Below, in pieces: positions 1 to 6,164 of a stretch of DNA of 10,093 nucleotides. Within the stretch, counting starts at the first letter, position 1. The number at the start of each line of letters is the position of its first letter. This stretch comes from SLQH01 sp964612995 (GTDB lineage: Bacteria; Planctomycetota; UBA11346): the NCBI GenBank assembly GCA_964612995.1, contig CAZTGE010000141.1, forward strand, positions 1-10,093. Reading direction: 5' to 3'. Under the pieces are notes generated by a model. The model saw only the letters and a list, made by a program, of their open reading frames with translations. It had not been told where the DNA came from and made no database searches. A program made the position numbers and the translations under genes.

Positions 1-305
1 CGGATCCTCACGTAGCGCTGCTACGCTCCGGTTCGCCTCGGTCGCGAAGCCCTGTGCTGACAGCACGCCACGACTTTTCGCGACGATCCTCATGAGGGAT
101 CTGGGCTAGCCGGCGCGCAGGCGCGTGTTTCAGGCCTGGCGGACGGGCACGGTCATCTGGCCGTGCCCGTCGGCATTGCTGGCCCAGGGCGACCGCCACC
201 CGTCTCGCGCGCAACCATGCGAGACCGGGTGGCGCGTTCCGTTCCTGCCCGCCCCGGCGTTGACCCGGCCCCGGCGGTCCAAAGCATGTGCGGCGGGAGA
301 CGACG
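1..305. other. Gene-free leader upstream of the UDP-sugar pyrophosphorylase gene
   Basis: No convincing gene is seen on either strand; the open frames here are GC-rich shadows without family features or good ribosome sites. The stretch holds several small foldable elements: CGTAGC-GCT-GCTACG at 11-25, a near-palindrome around ATCCTCATGAGGGAT (86-100), and a strong hairpin at 142-171 listed separately. GATCCTCA occurs twice (3-10 and 85-92). A promoter for the downstream gene is probably here, but no clean -35/-10 pair is recognisable. Confidence 0.6.
142..171. repeat. Strong GC-rich hairpin, 11-bp stem
   Basis: GACGGGCACGG (142-152) and CCGTGCCCGTC (161-171) are perfect inverted repeats around an 8-nt spacer. 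No T-run follows on the + strand, so it is not a textbook intrinsic terminator. It lies 134 bp before the start codon at 306, so it could end transcription from upstream, form a leader RNA structure, or be a dispersed repeat. The structure is certain; its role is not. Confidence 0.5.
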
Positions 306-1661
306 ATGCATGACATCCAGGAGCGCCTCGCGCGCCACGGCCAGGCCCATCTGCTCGAAGACATCGACCAGCTCGACGCCGAGATCCGCGAGCGGTTCCT
401 CGCGCGCCTCGCCGCGGTCGACTGGGCCGAGCTCGCACACCCAGCGGCGCCGGTGCCGGTGGCCGAGGTCGGCGCCAGTCGGGTGGTCGATGCCGCCGAG
501 CGTATCCGTCGTGGCGAGGAGCTGGTCCGTGCTGGCGAGCAGACCTACGCCGAAGGCGCGGTCGCGGTGCTGATCGTCGCCGGCGGTCAGGGCACCCGAC
601 TGGGCTACGATGGCCCCAAGGGCTGCTTCAGCATCGGTGCGCTCAGCGGCAAGAGCATCTATCAGATCCAGGCCGAAAAGGTGGCCGCGCTTTCGCGGCG
701 CACCGGCCACGAGGTTCCGCTGTTGGTCATGACCAGCCCGATGACCGATGCCGCCACCCGCGCCTTCTTCGCCGAGCAGAACGATTTCGGACTCGCCGAG
801 GGCCAGGTGCGGTTCTTCTGCCAGGGAACGGTGCCGAGTATCGACAGCGAAGGGCATGCGCTGCTCGCTGCGCCCGGTCGATTGCTCGAGAACCCGGACG
901 GACACGGCGGTTGCTTCACCGCCTTGGTCGCCTCGGGCCGTCTGGCCGAACTCGAGCGCGCCGGTATCCGCCGCATCGTCTACATCCAGGTCGACAACAT
1001 CCTCGCCCCGGTCGACGATCCCGAACTCGTCGGCCTGGCCGAGCTCGAAGCCGCCGACGTGGTGACCAAGGTCCTGGCCAAGGCCCATCCCGACGAGAAG
1101 GTCGGCCATCTGGTCCGGGTCGGCGATCGCGACCGGATCATCGAATACACCGAGCTCTCGCAAGACGAGACCCGCCTGCGCAACGCCGATGGCGAACTGG
1201 TCTACCGCTGGGGATCGCCGGCAATGCACTGCTGGGGTCTCGGGTTCCTCCACGGTCTGGCACAGCGCGATTTCAAGCCGCCGCTGCATCGCAGCGCCAA
1301 GCCCTTGCAGGCGTGGGTCGACGGCGCGGTGCAACAGGTCCAGGGCTGGAAGTGCGAGCGCTTCATCTTCGATCTGATTCCCGAGGCGCCGGTGAGCATC
1401 GGGCTCGAGCTCGACCGCACGGCAGAGTTCGCGCCGGTGAAGAACGCGGACGAGAAGGGCGTCGACTGCCCGGCCACCGCGCGGCGTCTGGCCAGCGACC
1501 TCTACGCCAGCTGGCTGCGCGCGGAGGGGGTCGAGGTGGTTCTCGACGAGAACCAGCATATCGAGATCAGCCCGCTTTATGCCGCCACCGCGCGCGACTT
1601 CAGCCGGGTGTGGGACGGCCGCTGTCAGCGCGTGGTCGCCGACTACCTGCTCGAAGCCTGA
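306..1661 (+). CDS. UDPGP-family UDP-sugar pyrophosphorylase (UAP1/AGX-like)
   Basis: Predicted cytoplasmic nucleotidyltransferase that makes a UDP-sugar and pyrophosphate from UTP and a sugar 1-phosphate. GlcNAc-1-P or glucose-1-P is the likely substrate. The 451-residue protein shows the family motifs in order: the nucleotide-binding loop VAGGQGTRLGYDGPKG (about 91-106), NPDGHGG (196-202, matching the PDGNGG-type uridine-binding loop), VDN (229-231, the expected metal/nucleotide-binding position) and EFAPVKNADE (374-383, matching the EFxPxKN motif with its catalytic lysine). These features are closer to eukaryotic-type UAP/UDPGP enzymes than to bacterial GalU or GlmU. ATG 306 is preferred over GTG 288 because GGGAG at 295-299 is well spaced before it. 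The gene ends 37 bp before a convergent gene. The family is confident; the sugar specificity cannot be read. Confidence 0.92.
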   Translation: MHDIQERLARHGQAHLLEDIDQLDAEIRERFLARLAAVDWAELAHPAAPVPVAEVGASRVVDAAERIRRGEELVRAGEQTYAEGAVAVLIVAGGQGTRLGYDGPKGCFSIGALSGKSIYQIQAEKVAALSRRTGHEVPLLVMTSPMTDAATRAFFAEQNDFGLAEGQVRFFCQGTVPSIDSEGHALLAAPGRLLENPDGHGGCFTALVASGRLAELERAGIRRIVYIQVDNILAPVDDPELVGLAELEAADVVTKVLAKAHPDEKVGHLVRVGDRDRIIEYTELSQDETRLRNADGELVYRWGSPAMHCWGLGFLHGLAQRDFKPPLHRSAKPLQAWVDGAVQQVQGWKCERFIFDLIPEAPVSIGLELDRTAEFAPVKNADEKGVDCPATARRLASDLYASWLRAEGVEVVLDENQHIEISPLYAATARDFSRVWDGRCQRVVADYLLEA

Positions 1662-1662
1662 T

Positions 1663-1677
1663 CGGCGCGTTGCGCCG
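1663..1677. terminator. Short hairpin between convergent genes, possible bidirectional terminator
   Basis: CGGCGC (1663-1668), loop GTT, GCGCCG (1672-1677) lies directly behind the stop codon of the pyrophosphorylase gene and before the end of the opposing gene at 1699. The stem is short (6 bp), all G/C, and no T-run follows on either strand, so the terminator role is only inferred from its place. Confidence 0.3.
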
Positions 1678-1698
1678 CGGCGCCTGCCGGACGGCCGC

Positions 1699-2640
1699 TC
1701 AGGGAGGGGTGGCCAGCGATCGGGCGGTCTGCCCATAGGCGATGCGCAGTGCCGTCGGGCTGTCGACCTGGTTGCGCAGCAGCTCGAAGAAGGCCGGCAG
1801 CCGGTGCTTGCGCTTGGTATGGCACAGCGGCGCGCAGACGGCCATCGCCAGTTCCGCATCCTGCCGCGCGCCGCGCAACAACAGGGCGATCGCCTGGGTT
1901 CCGGCCTCGTTGCGGCGCCGGGCCATCGCCCGCGGACTCGGCCCCAGGCCGCGGCTCTTGGCGTCGGCCACTTCGATCATGCCGTCGACCAGCCATTGCG
2001 GCCACCCGGTCGGCGGCGGGAACGAGAGCGCGAGATACAGCGCACAACTGCGTCGGGCGATGGCGCGCCGGCGGTCGATCCCATCGAGGCCGGCCTCGAT
2101 CCGCGCCAGCGGCAGCGCGGGGCGCGCCAGCACCTCGACCCCGGCGGGCAGAGACGCACGCTGCGCTTCGCCCTGGACCACCACCAGCGGACCGGCCCAG
2201 CGCGGCCACGGCAGCGAATCGAACATCGATCGCACATCGTCGAGACCGGCATTGGTGCCGCGCGCGCGGCTGGTGTCGCTTGCGCCGTCTGCATCGAGCA
2301 GGAGCAGGTCATCGCGGGTCGCCGGCAGGCCCAAGCGCGCCTGCTCGCGCGCTGCCCACAGGTGCAGCGCGCGGTAGACCGCGGGGTCCTCGGTCGGCCC
2401 TGTCTGGCTGCGCGCGATCAACTCCCAGGCCTGTTGCGACTGATCGGCCTGCAGCAGGGTGGCGATGCGTACCGCCGGCGGGACCGCATCGGCCTCGGCG
2501 AGCCAGGCGGCACGGGTGTGCGGCGGGATCCATTCGAGCGGCATCACCAGGGGCATCTGTGCCCCGGCGAAGGTGGCGTGCTGCGCGCCGAGATCGACCG
2601 GTTCGTGCGAAAGCAGAGCGTGGACCGCAGCCAATTCCAT
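1699..2640 (-). CDS. Hypothetical protein with a degenerate peptidase-MA-like segment
   Basis: I do not recognise a named family. The protein has 313 residues, is Ala/Arg/Leu-rich, and has no signal peptide or membrane span. ATG 2640 is chosen because AGGAGGAG lies about 8 bases upstream on the minus strand; an extension to 2682 lacks such a site. In the C-terminal half, a run of hydrophobic helix and then WPQWLVDGM (213-221), followed by a helical tail with AYGQTARSL (301-309), recalls the P-x-WLxEGxA and AYxxS pattern of gluzincin (peptidase MA-like) domains. The HExxH zinc motif expected shortly before it is absent (the equivalent stretch reads ARRSCALYLA). If the resemblance is real, it would be a catalytically dead relative. 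It converges with the pyrophosphorylase gene and diverges from the membrane-protein gene at 2812. The reading frame is well supported; the domain idea is weak. Confidence 0.75.
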   Translation of the reverse strand: MELAAVHALLSHEPVDLGAQHATFAGAQMPLVMPLEWIPPHTRAAWLAEADAVPPAVRIATLLQADQSQQAWELIARSQTGPTEDPAVYRALHLWAAREQARLGLPATRDDLLLLDADGASDTSRARGTNAGLDDVRSMFDSLPWPRWAGPLVVVQGEAQRASLPAGVEVLARPALPLARIEAGLDGIDRRRAIARRSCALYLALSFPPPTGWPQWLVDGMIEVADAKSRGLGPSPRAMARRRNEAGTQAIALLLRGARQDAELAMAVCAPLCHTKRKHRLPAFFELLRNQVDSPTALRIAYGQTARSLATPP

Positions 2641-2811
2641 GGACGAAAGCTCCTCCTGCTCCGGCCGCGGGCATGCGGGCAAGCGACGGTGCGCCGTTTA
2701 CTCGGGACGCAGGCGCAACGGCCGACTTACCGCGCGACGTCGTGCCGTACCGGGGAGCGTAGCGGAGAATTGCCTGGGTTGCCCGATGGCCGTGGCTAGG
2801 ATGTTACCACC
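2641..2811. promoter_or_regulatory. Divergent intergenic region
   Basis: These 171 bp separate two divergent start codons and so should carry both promoters. On the minus strand it contains the AGGAGGAG ribosome site of the gene at 2640. On the + strand only a weak TAGGA (2797-2801) lies before ATG 2812. No -35/-10 pair with normal spacing is recognisable: TTGCCT at 2770 and TAGGAT at 2797 are 21 bp apart, which is too far. Confidence 0.4.
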
Positions 2812-3897
2812 ATGTTCCGTAAGCGCACCGACAAGGTCTATGCCACCCTGCAGCAGGTACAGCGCCGGATCACCCAGGCCACCGACTACCAGCACGACTC
2901 TGCCGGCGGCGCCTCTGCCATTCCCGGTCAACCGGTCTCGCATCAGCGTCAGAGCCAGAGCCAGCCGCCGATGTATCCGCAGCCGCCGACCTACCCCCAG
3001 CCCCATGCCCATGCGCCACCGCAGAGCCAGGCCTCCTGGGCCAGCGCTCCCGCCACTGCGCAACCGCCACCGTCCGCGGGCCCGAACACCTACGAGAGCC
3101 GCCCTGGCACCGTGTTCTTCCCGCCCGGACTTGAACCGCGCGAGGACGAGCTCGCGGCCAATCGCGCTGCCGCCGACCGGCAGGCCACCGGTGCCGCCGC
3201 GTCCGAGACAGCGGGCTCGGGCATGCCACCAGGGCAACACGCCCCGGCATTCGAGCAGTCCGGCCCGCCGCTCCATCCCGGTGCGGCGATCGCCCACGAT
3301 GATGGCGACGACCAGGACGCGCCGTCTGACGAGCTGCTCCCGCGCGGACGCATCGCGGTGCCGCAGGAACTGCTCTATGTCATCGCGGTACTGTGGGTCC
3401 TGACCATCGGCGTGGCATTCATGTTCGGCCGTGCGAACCCACCGGGCAAGCCGGATCAGCCACCGACCGGAGATGCGCGATCAGTCGCTGCGAATGACGC
3501 GCCAGACGGCGATGCCGACGACTCCTTCGGCGCCGACTTCGGCGCGGAATTCGAGGCCGGCGGCGGTACGCAGCCAGGCGGGGGCGCGCAGCGCCCAGAG
3601 CCGCTCGGCGATCACGTCATCGTCCTGCGCAGCGTGGGGTCGTATTCGGACAACGGTTTCGAGGAATTCGCCCAGGCAGCCGAGCGCAACAACCAGGCCG
3701 TACGCGAACGCTATCGTGACAAGCTCCAGCCCTGGTTCGGCGCGCGCCGCCCGGAGTCCGGCGGGCTGCAGTTCGTCTACGGCTATCTGGGCAATGGCGT
3801 CTACGGCATCCCGGGCAAGGAAGACGAACAGATGCGGGAGCAATTTAAACTGTTGGCCAGCAAGTTCGACGGCGCCAACTGGAAAACGATCCGCTGA
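2812..3897 (+). CDS. Single-pass membrane protein with Pro/Gln-rich cytoplasmic arm and novel C-terminal domain
   Basis: The family is not recognised. The protein has 361 residues. Residues 1-25 are a charged helix (MFRKRTDKVYATLQQVQRRI). Residues about 35-180 are a low-complexity, disorder-prone linker rich in Pro, Gln, Ala and Ser, with PQPP/YPQP repeats near 53-64. A single hydrophobic span, LLYVIAVLWVLTIGVAFMF (187-205), follows, then an acidic Gly/Asp-rich spacer (about 210-260). The final domain (267-361) has a mixed alpha/beta look: DHVIVLRSVGSY (268-278), a helix with EEFAQAAERNNQAVRERY, and LQFVYGYLGNGVYGIP (319-334). Positive residues before the span are few, so topology is a guess; N-in, C-out fits the layout. 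The C-terminal domain could be a SPOR-like or peptidoglycan-associated fold, but no signature is seen. It is divergent from the gene at 2640 and convergent with the kinase gene 8 bp away. Confidence 0.8.
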   Translation: MFRKRTDKVYATLQQVQRRITQATDYQHDSAGGASAIPGQPVSHQRQSQSQPPMYPQPPTYPQPHAHAPPQSQASWASAPATAQPPPSAGPNTYESRPGTVFFPPGLEPREDELAANRAAADRQATGAAASETAGSGMPPGQHAPAFEQSGPPLHPGAAIAHDDGDDQDAPSDELLPRGRIAVPQELLYVIAVLWVLTIGVAFMFGRANPPGKPDQPPTGDARSVAANDAPDGDADDSFGADFGAEFEAGGGTQPGGGAQRPEPLGDHVIVLRSVGSYSDNGFEEFAQAAERNNQAVRERYRDKLQPWFGARRPESGGLQFVYGYLGNGVYGIPGKEDEQMREQFKLLASKFDGANWKTIR

Positions 3898-3910
3898 GGC
3901 CCGACTCAGC
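3893..3910. terminator. Hairpin that contains both stop codons of two convergent genes
   Basis: GCTGAG (3893-3898), loop GCCCGA, CTCAGC (3905-3910) is a perfect 6-bp stem. The TGA of the + gene (3895-3897) sits in the left arm, and the TGA of the minus gene (3906-3908) sits in the right arm. Only 8 bp separate the genes. No T-run is present, so it may be a weak bidirectional terminator or a coincidence of two in-register stop codons. Confidence 0.35.
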
Positions 3911-4739
3911 CTGGTCTATGGCGGGTCCGCCCCGGAACCGGCCCCGGGCGACCGGCGAAGCCCTTGCGCCAGGCGCGCCAGGCGTTCTTGAATCGCCACC
4001 GCACTCTATGCCGCGCGATCGCCGCGCCATAGAGCTGCAGGGCCCGCTTTCTCTGGTAGCCGGCAGTGGCGCAGTAGCCAGCCAACAGCAGCAGCTGGCC
4101 CGCACGATCCCGCGTTTCGAGCCCAGCGAGGTTGGCCATCGCCGCCGCGAGATCGCGCGGCGGGGTGAAGCGCATCCGGTTGAGATCAAGCAGCGGATAG
4201 CAGAAGCCACGTGCATGGCGGCTGATGAGGATGTTGCCTGGCGAGAGATCGCGGTGGACCACTCCGGCGCCGTGGAGCCGCGCCACCAGCGCACCGACCT
4301 GGTACAGGTGCGTGCGTCGCAGAGGGAAATCGGGCCGCTTCAGCGCTTCGCGCAGCTGGGGCGCCGCGTCACACCAGGCACAGACGTAGAAGGAGCGCAG
4401 CAGCACCGCGCCGTGGCGCTGCTCGACCGCGGCCAGTGGGCGTGGGGTGGGCAGGTCGAGCCGCTGCAGATGCAGGGCGTGATCGAGCGAGCGTTGTGCC
4501 TTGCTGCTGCGCCAGCGGTAGACCAGGCGTTTGTAGAGCCCCTGGTTGGGGAAGACCTTGACCATCACCGCTGCCGCGCCGATGCGGTCGCGGTAGAGCA
4601 GGTTGCGCCCGCGATAGATCACCGCCGGCGGCGCGACGCTGCGTTCCTGCAGCTCACGGCACCAGCCACGCAGCGTGGCGGCTGACAGATCCCCCAGCGT
4701 CGATTCCGGGGCCAGACTGATCTCGAGCGGGTCGCTCAT
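3906..4739 (-). CDS. Lipopolysaccharide kinase of the Kdo/WaaP (InaA-like) family
   Basis: Predicted protein-kinase-fold enzyme that phosphorylates a sugar of the LPS inner core (Kdo or heptose) at the inner face of the membrane. The 277-residue protein has an N-lobe lysine in VMVKVF (Lys61), the family's SKAQRSLDHALHLQRLDLPTP segment (79-99), the catalytic loop HRDLSPGNIL (162-171, with Asp164 and Asn169) and the metal-binding DLNRMRF (185-191) in place of DFG. The basic C-terminal tail (about 244-277) may bind membrane. ATG 4739 is chosen because the kinase-like content begins there. No clear Shine-Dalgarno precedes it; a TTG at 4808 would add 23 residues of unlikely composition. It converges with the membrane-protein gene. 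A role in LPS decoration is inferred from the family; the acceptor is unknown, and some relatives act on other substrates. Confidence 0.85.
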   Translation of the reverse strand: MSDPLEISLAPESTLGDLSAATLRGWCRELQERSVAPPAVIYRGRNLLYRDRIGAAAVMVKVFPNQGLYKRLVYRWRSSKAQRSLDHALHLQRLDLPTPRPLAAVEQRHGAVLLRSFYVCAWCDAAPQLREALKRPDFPLRRTHLYQVGALVARLHGAGVVHRDLSPGNILISRHARGFCYPLLDLNRMRFTPPRDLAAAMANLAGLETRDRAGQLLLLAGYCATAGYQRKRALQLYGAAIARHRVRWRFKNAWRAWRKGFAGRPGPVPGRTRHRPG

Positions 4740-5188
4740 TGTTGGGAGCGTAGCCGGGCCCGAGGCGGTGCCAACTGCGCCGGCCTCTCCGGCCCCAGGG
4801 CGACTCAAAGCTCGTCCCGGGAGCGCCGATCACCAGGTCCACATGCCTTGCCTCGCCTCCACCTGCGTCCAACCGCCCGGCTCTCTTTGGTGCTGACGCC
4901 ATAGTGACGCAGGTGGAGGCGAGGCATGGCCCTCATTTGCGAGCTTTGGGTCGCCCTGCCTCCAGTCCCGGCCGGGCGACGAACCGGCCTTGGGCCGGCT
5001 GCTGCCCTCCACGGTCCATCGATTCAGCACCGAAAGCCGGGCTCCCGACGGGCGTCCTCCTTGATGACGCCAGGCCATGGAGGGCGCCCGCCAAGGGCTG
5101 GCGGTATCGGCGCTTCTCAGACGACTGCGGCCGGCTATGAAGAGTACTGTGCGGCGAGACCGTGCGCGATTGACAAGCACAGATCTGT
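4740..5188. other. Gene-free stretch with inverted repeats between the kinase gene and ssrA
   Basis: About 450 bp with no supportable coding sequence. It is dense in foldable elements: a 19-bp perfect inverted repeat (4851-4924, listed separately), CCGGCC-TTG-GGCCGG at 4984-4998, and a longer-range pair CCCTCCACGG (5005-5014) with CCATGGAGGG (5075-5084, one G.T pair). TGACGCCA occurs at 4894-4901 and 5065-5072. The look is that of a dispersed non-coding repeat or a decayed element. The ssrA promoter must lie near its right end, but TTGACA at 5170-5175 is too close to position 5189 to be its -35 box. Confidence 0.5.
4851..4924. repeat. 19-bp perfect inverted repeat
   Basis: CCTCGCCTCCACCTGCGTC (4851-4869) and its exact reverse complement (4906-4924) are separated by 36 bp. 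The match continues outward as CATGC on both sides if a 5-nt insertion (TTGCC) in the left arm is allowed. The arms are too long and perfect for chance. They could be ends of a small non-autonomous element, a cruciform or hairpin repeat, or part of a genome-wide intergenic repeat. Confidence 0.75.
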
Positions 5189-5559
<371 letters not shown>

Positions 5560-5594
5560 AAGACGCTCGCAAACGCGAGCAGACCCCAATGAAG

Positions 5595-5625
5595 ACCCCG
5601 CCGGGAAACCGGCGGGGTTCTTCTA
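5595..5625 (+). terminator. Intrinsic (Rho-independent) terminator behind ssrA
   Basis: ACCCCGCCGG (5595-5604), GAAA tetraloop, CCGGCGGGGT (5609-5618) is a perfect 10-bp stem followed by TTCTTCT. It starts 36 bp after the ssrA CCA end and is the best terminator in the window. A second small hairpin, GCTCGC-AAAC-GCGAGC (5565-5580), lies between. Confidence 0.88.
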
Positions 5626-5747
5626 TATCCCGTTGTGGCAAAGGGTTTTGGCAGAGGGCCGAGTAGCCGCCCGGCCGCCCAGTTCGGACCAGGAGACTGC
5701 GCTTCGGATGTCCCAGCTCTCCAATTGGCCATGTTTTCTCCGTTCAG

Positions 5748-5774
5748 TTCGGACCGGCACGGATGAGGTCCGAA
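5748..5774. repeat. Inverted repeat TTCGGACC / GGTCCGAA with an extra direct copy upstream
   Basis: TTCGGACC (5748-5755) and GGTCCGAA (5767-5774) form a perfect 8-bp inverted repeat with an 11-bp spacer. A third copy, CAGTTCGGACC, lies at 5680-5690 and matches 5745-5755 over 11 bp. All copies are in the leader of the operon at the composition switch. They may be protein-binding sites or debris of the insertion event. Confidence 0.5.
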
Positions 5775-5863
5775 TCGATAAGTCATGCTACACGAATAAC
5801 TTACATGGATGCGACGAGTTCGTTCCTGTGTTCTCTTGGCAAGATATACGAGCCTGGGGAAAG

Positions 5864-5889
5864 TGCGCACTATTGCCCACTCTTGCGCA
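5864..5889. promoter_or_regulatory. Paired TGCGCA sites, candidate operator
   Basis: The palindromic hexamer TGCGCA lies at 5864-5869 (inside the 8-bp palindrome GTGCGCAC) and 5884-5889, exactly 20 bp apart, or about two helical turns. The pair is 63 bp upstream of the RHH gene. Ribbon-helix-helix proteins commonly bind repeated short palindromic sites upstream of their own gene, so an autoregulatory operator is possible; this is inference only. Confidence 0.25.
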
Positions 5890-5951
5890 TAGGTGCTCGT
5901 TTCTGTTGACTCTGGATCATTAGTCCTCAGTCTGGAGCGCAGGAGACAAGG

Positions 5952-6164
5952 GTGGCCCAGAGCAAGAAATCAAAGGTCTCTGTCCTCTTGGATCAAGAGG
6001 AGTCCGCGCGCTTCGATAGGTATTGCAGCGAGAGGGGCTTCAAGAAGAGCACCTTAATTGCGCGCCTAATCCGAGAGCACTTAGCCAGTGAGGGATACAA
6101 TCAACAACACCTGTTTGACCTTGGAATCACTCAGGGAGGTGAAGCAAATGCCAGCCATAGCTGA
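5952..6164 (+). CDS. Small ribbon-helix-helix (CopG/Arc-like) DNA-binding protein
   Basis: Predicted dimeric DNA-binding regulator of 70 residues. It has a basic N-terminus, a beta strand KVSVLLD (8-14), helix one EESARFDRYCSERG (16-29), then KKSTLIARLIREHL (31-44), which fits the RHH pattern of strand, helix, turn and helix. The remaining 26 residues are polar and could be a partner-binding tail. The start is GTG 5952, supported by AGGAG at 5941-5945 with a 6-base spacer. Its last 17 bases overlap the first methyltransferase gene, whose ribosome site lies inside it, so translation is probably coupled. Leading position suggests a controller of the restriction-modification operon. The alternative, an antitoxin, is less likely because no toxin gene follows. 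Confidence 0.78.
   Translation: MAQSKKSKVSVLLDQEESARFDRYCSERGFKKSTLIARLIREHLASEGYNQQHLFDLGITQGGEANASHS

Larger units (their letters stand above)
5626..5951. promoter_or_regulatory. Gene-free leader of the restriction-modification operon
   Basis: No supportable gene. Base composition shifts here from very G+C-rich to mixed, at about 5.7 kb. TTCGGACC occurs at 5683-5690 and 5748-5755 and, inverted, at 5767-5774. GTGCGCAC (5863-5870) is a perfect palindrome, and its core TGCGCA recurs exactly 20 bp downstream at 5884-5889. A weak promoter candidate is TTCCTG (5823-5828), 16 bp, TATACG (5845-5850), which would put transcription just upstream of the TGCGCA pair. The promoter is a guess; the repeats are directly visible. 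Confidence 0.4.

Noticed and set aside
153..1859. A 568-codon open frame on the minus strand across the pyrophosphorylase gene
   Set aside because: It is antisense to a gene with clear family motifs. The frame is open because of high G+C content and shows no recognisable protein features.
1579..2799. Long + strand frames opposite the minus-strand gene at 1699-2640
   Set aside because: They mirror that gene, are Arg/Gln/Ala-rich low-complexity products, and lack ribosome sites. The minus-strand gene has a strong AGGAGGAG before its start.
5170..5175. TTGACA as the -35 box of ssrA
   Set aside because: It ends only 13 bp before the mature 5' end, leaving no room for a -10 box and spacer unless the precursor starts within the tmRNA.
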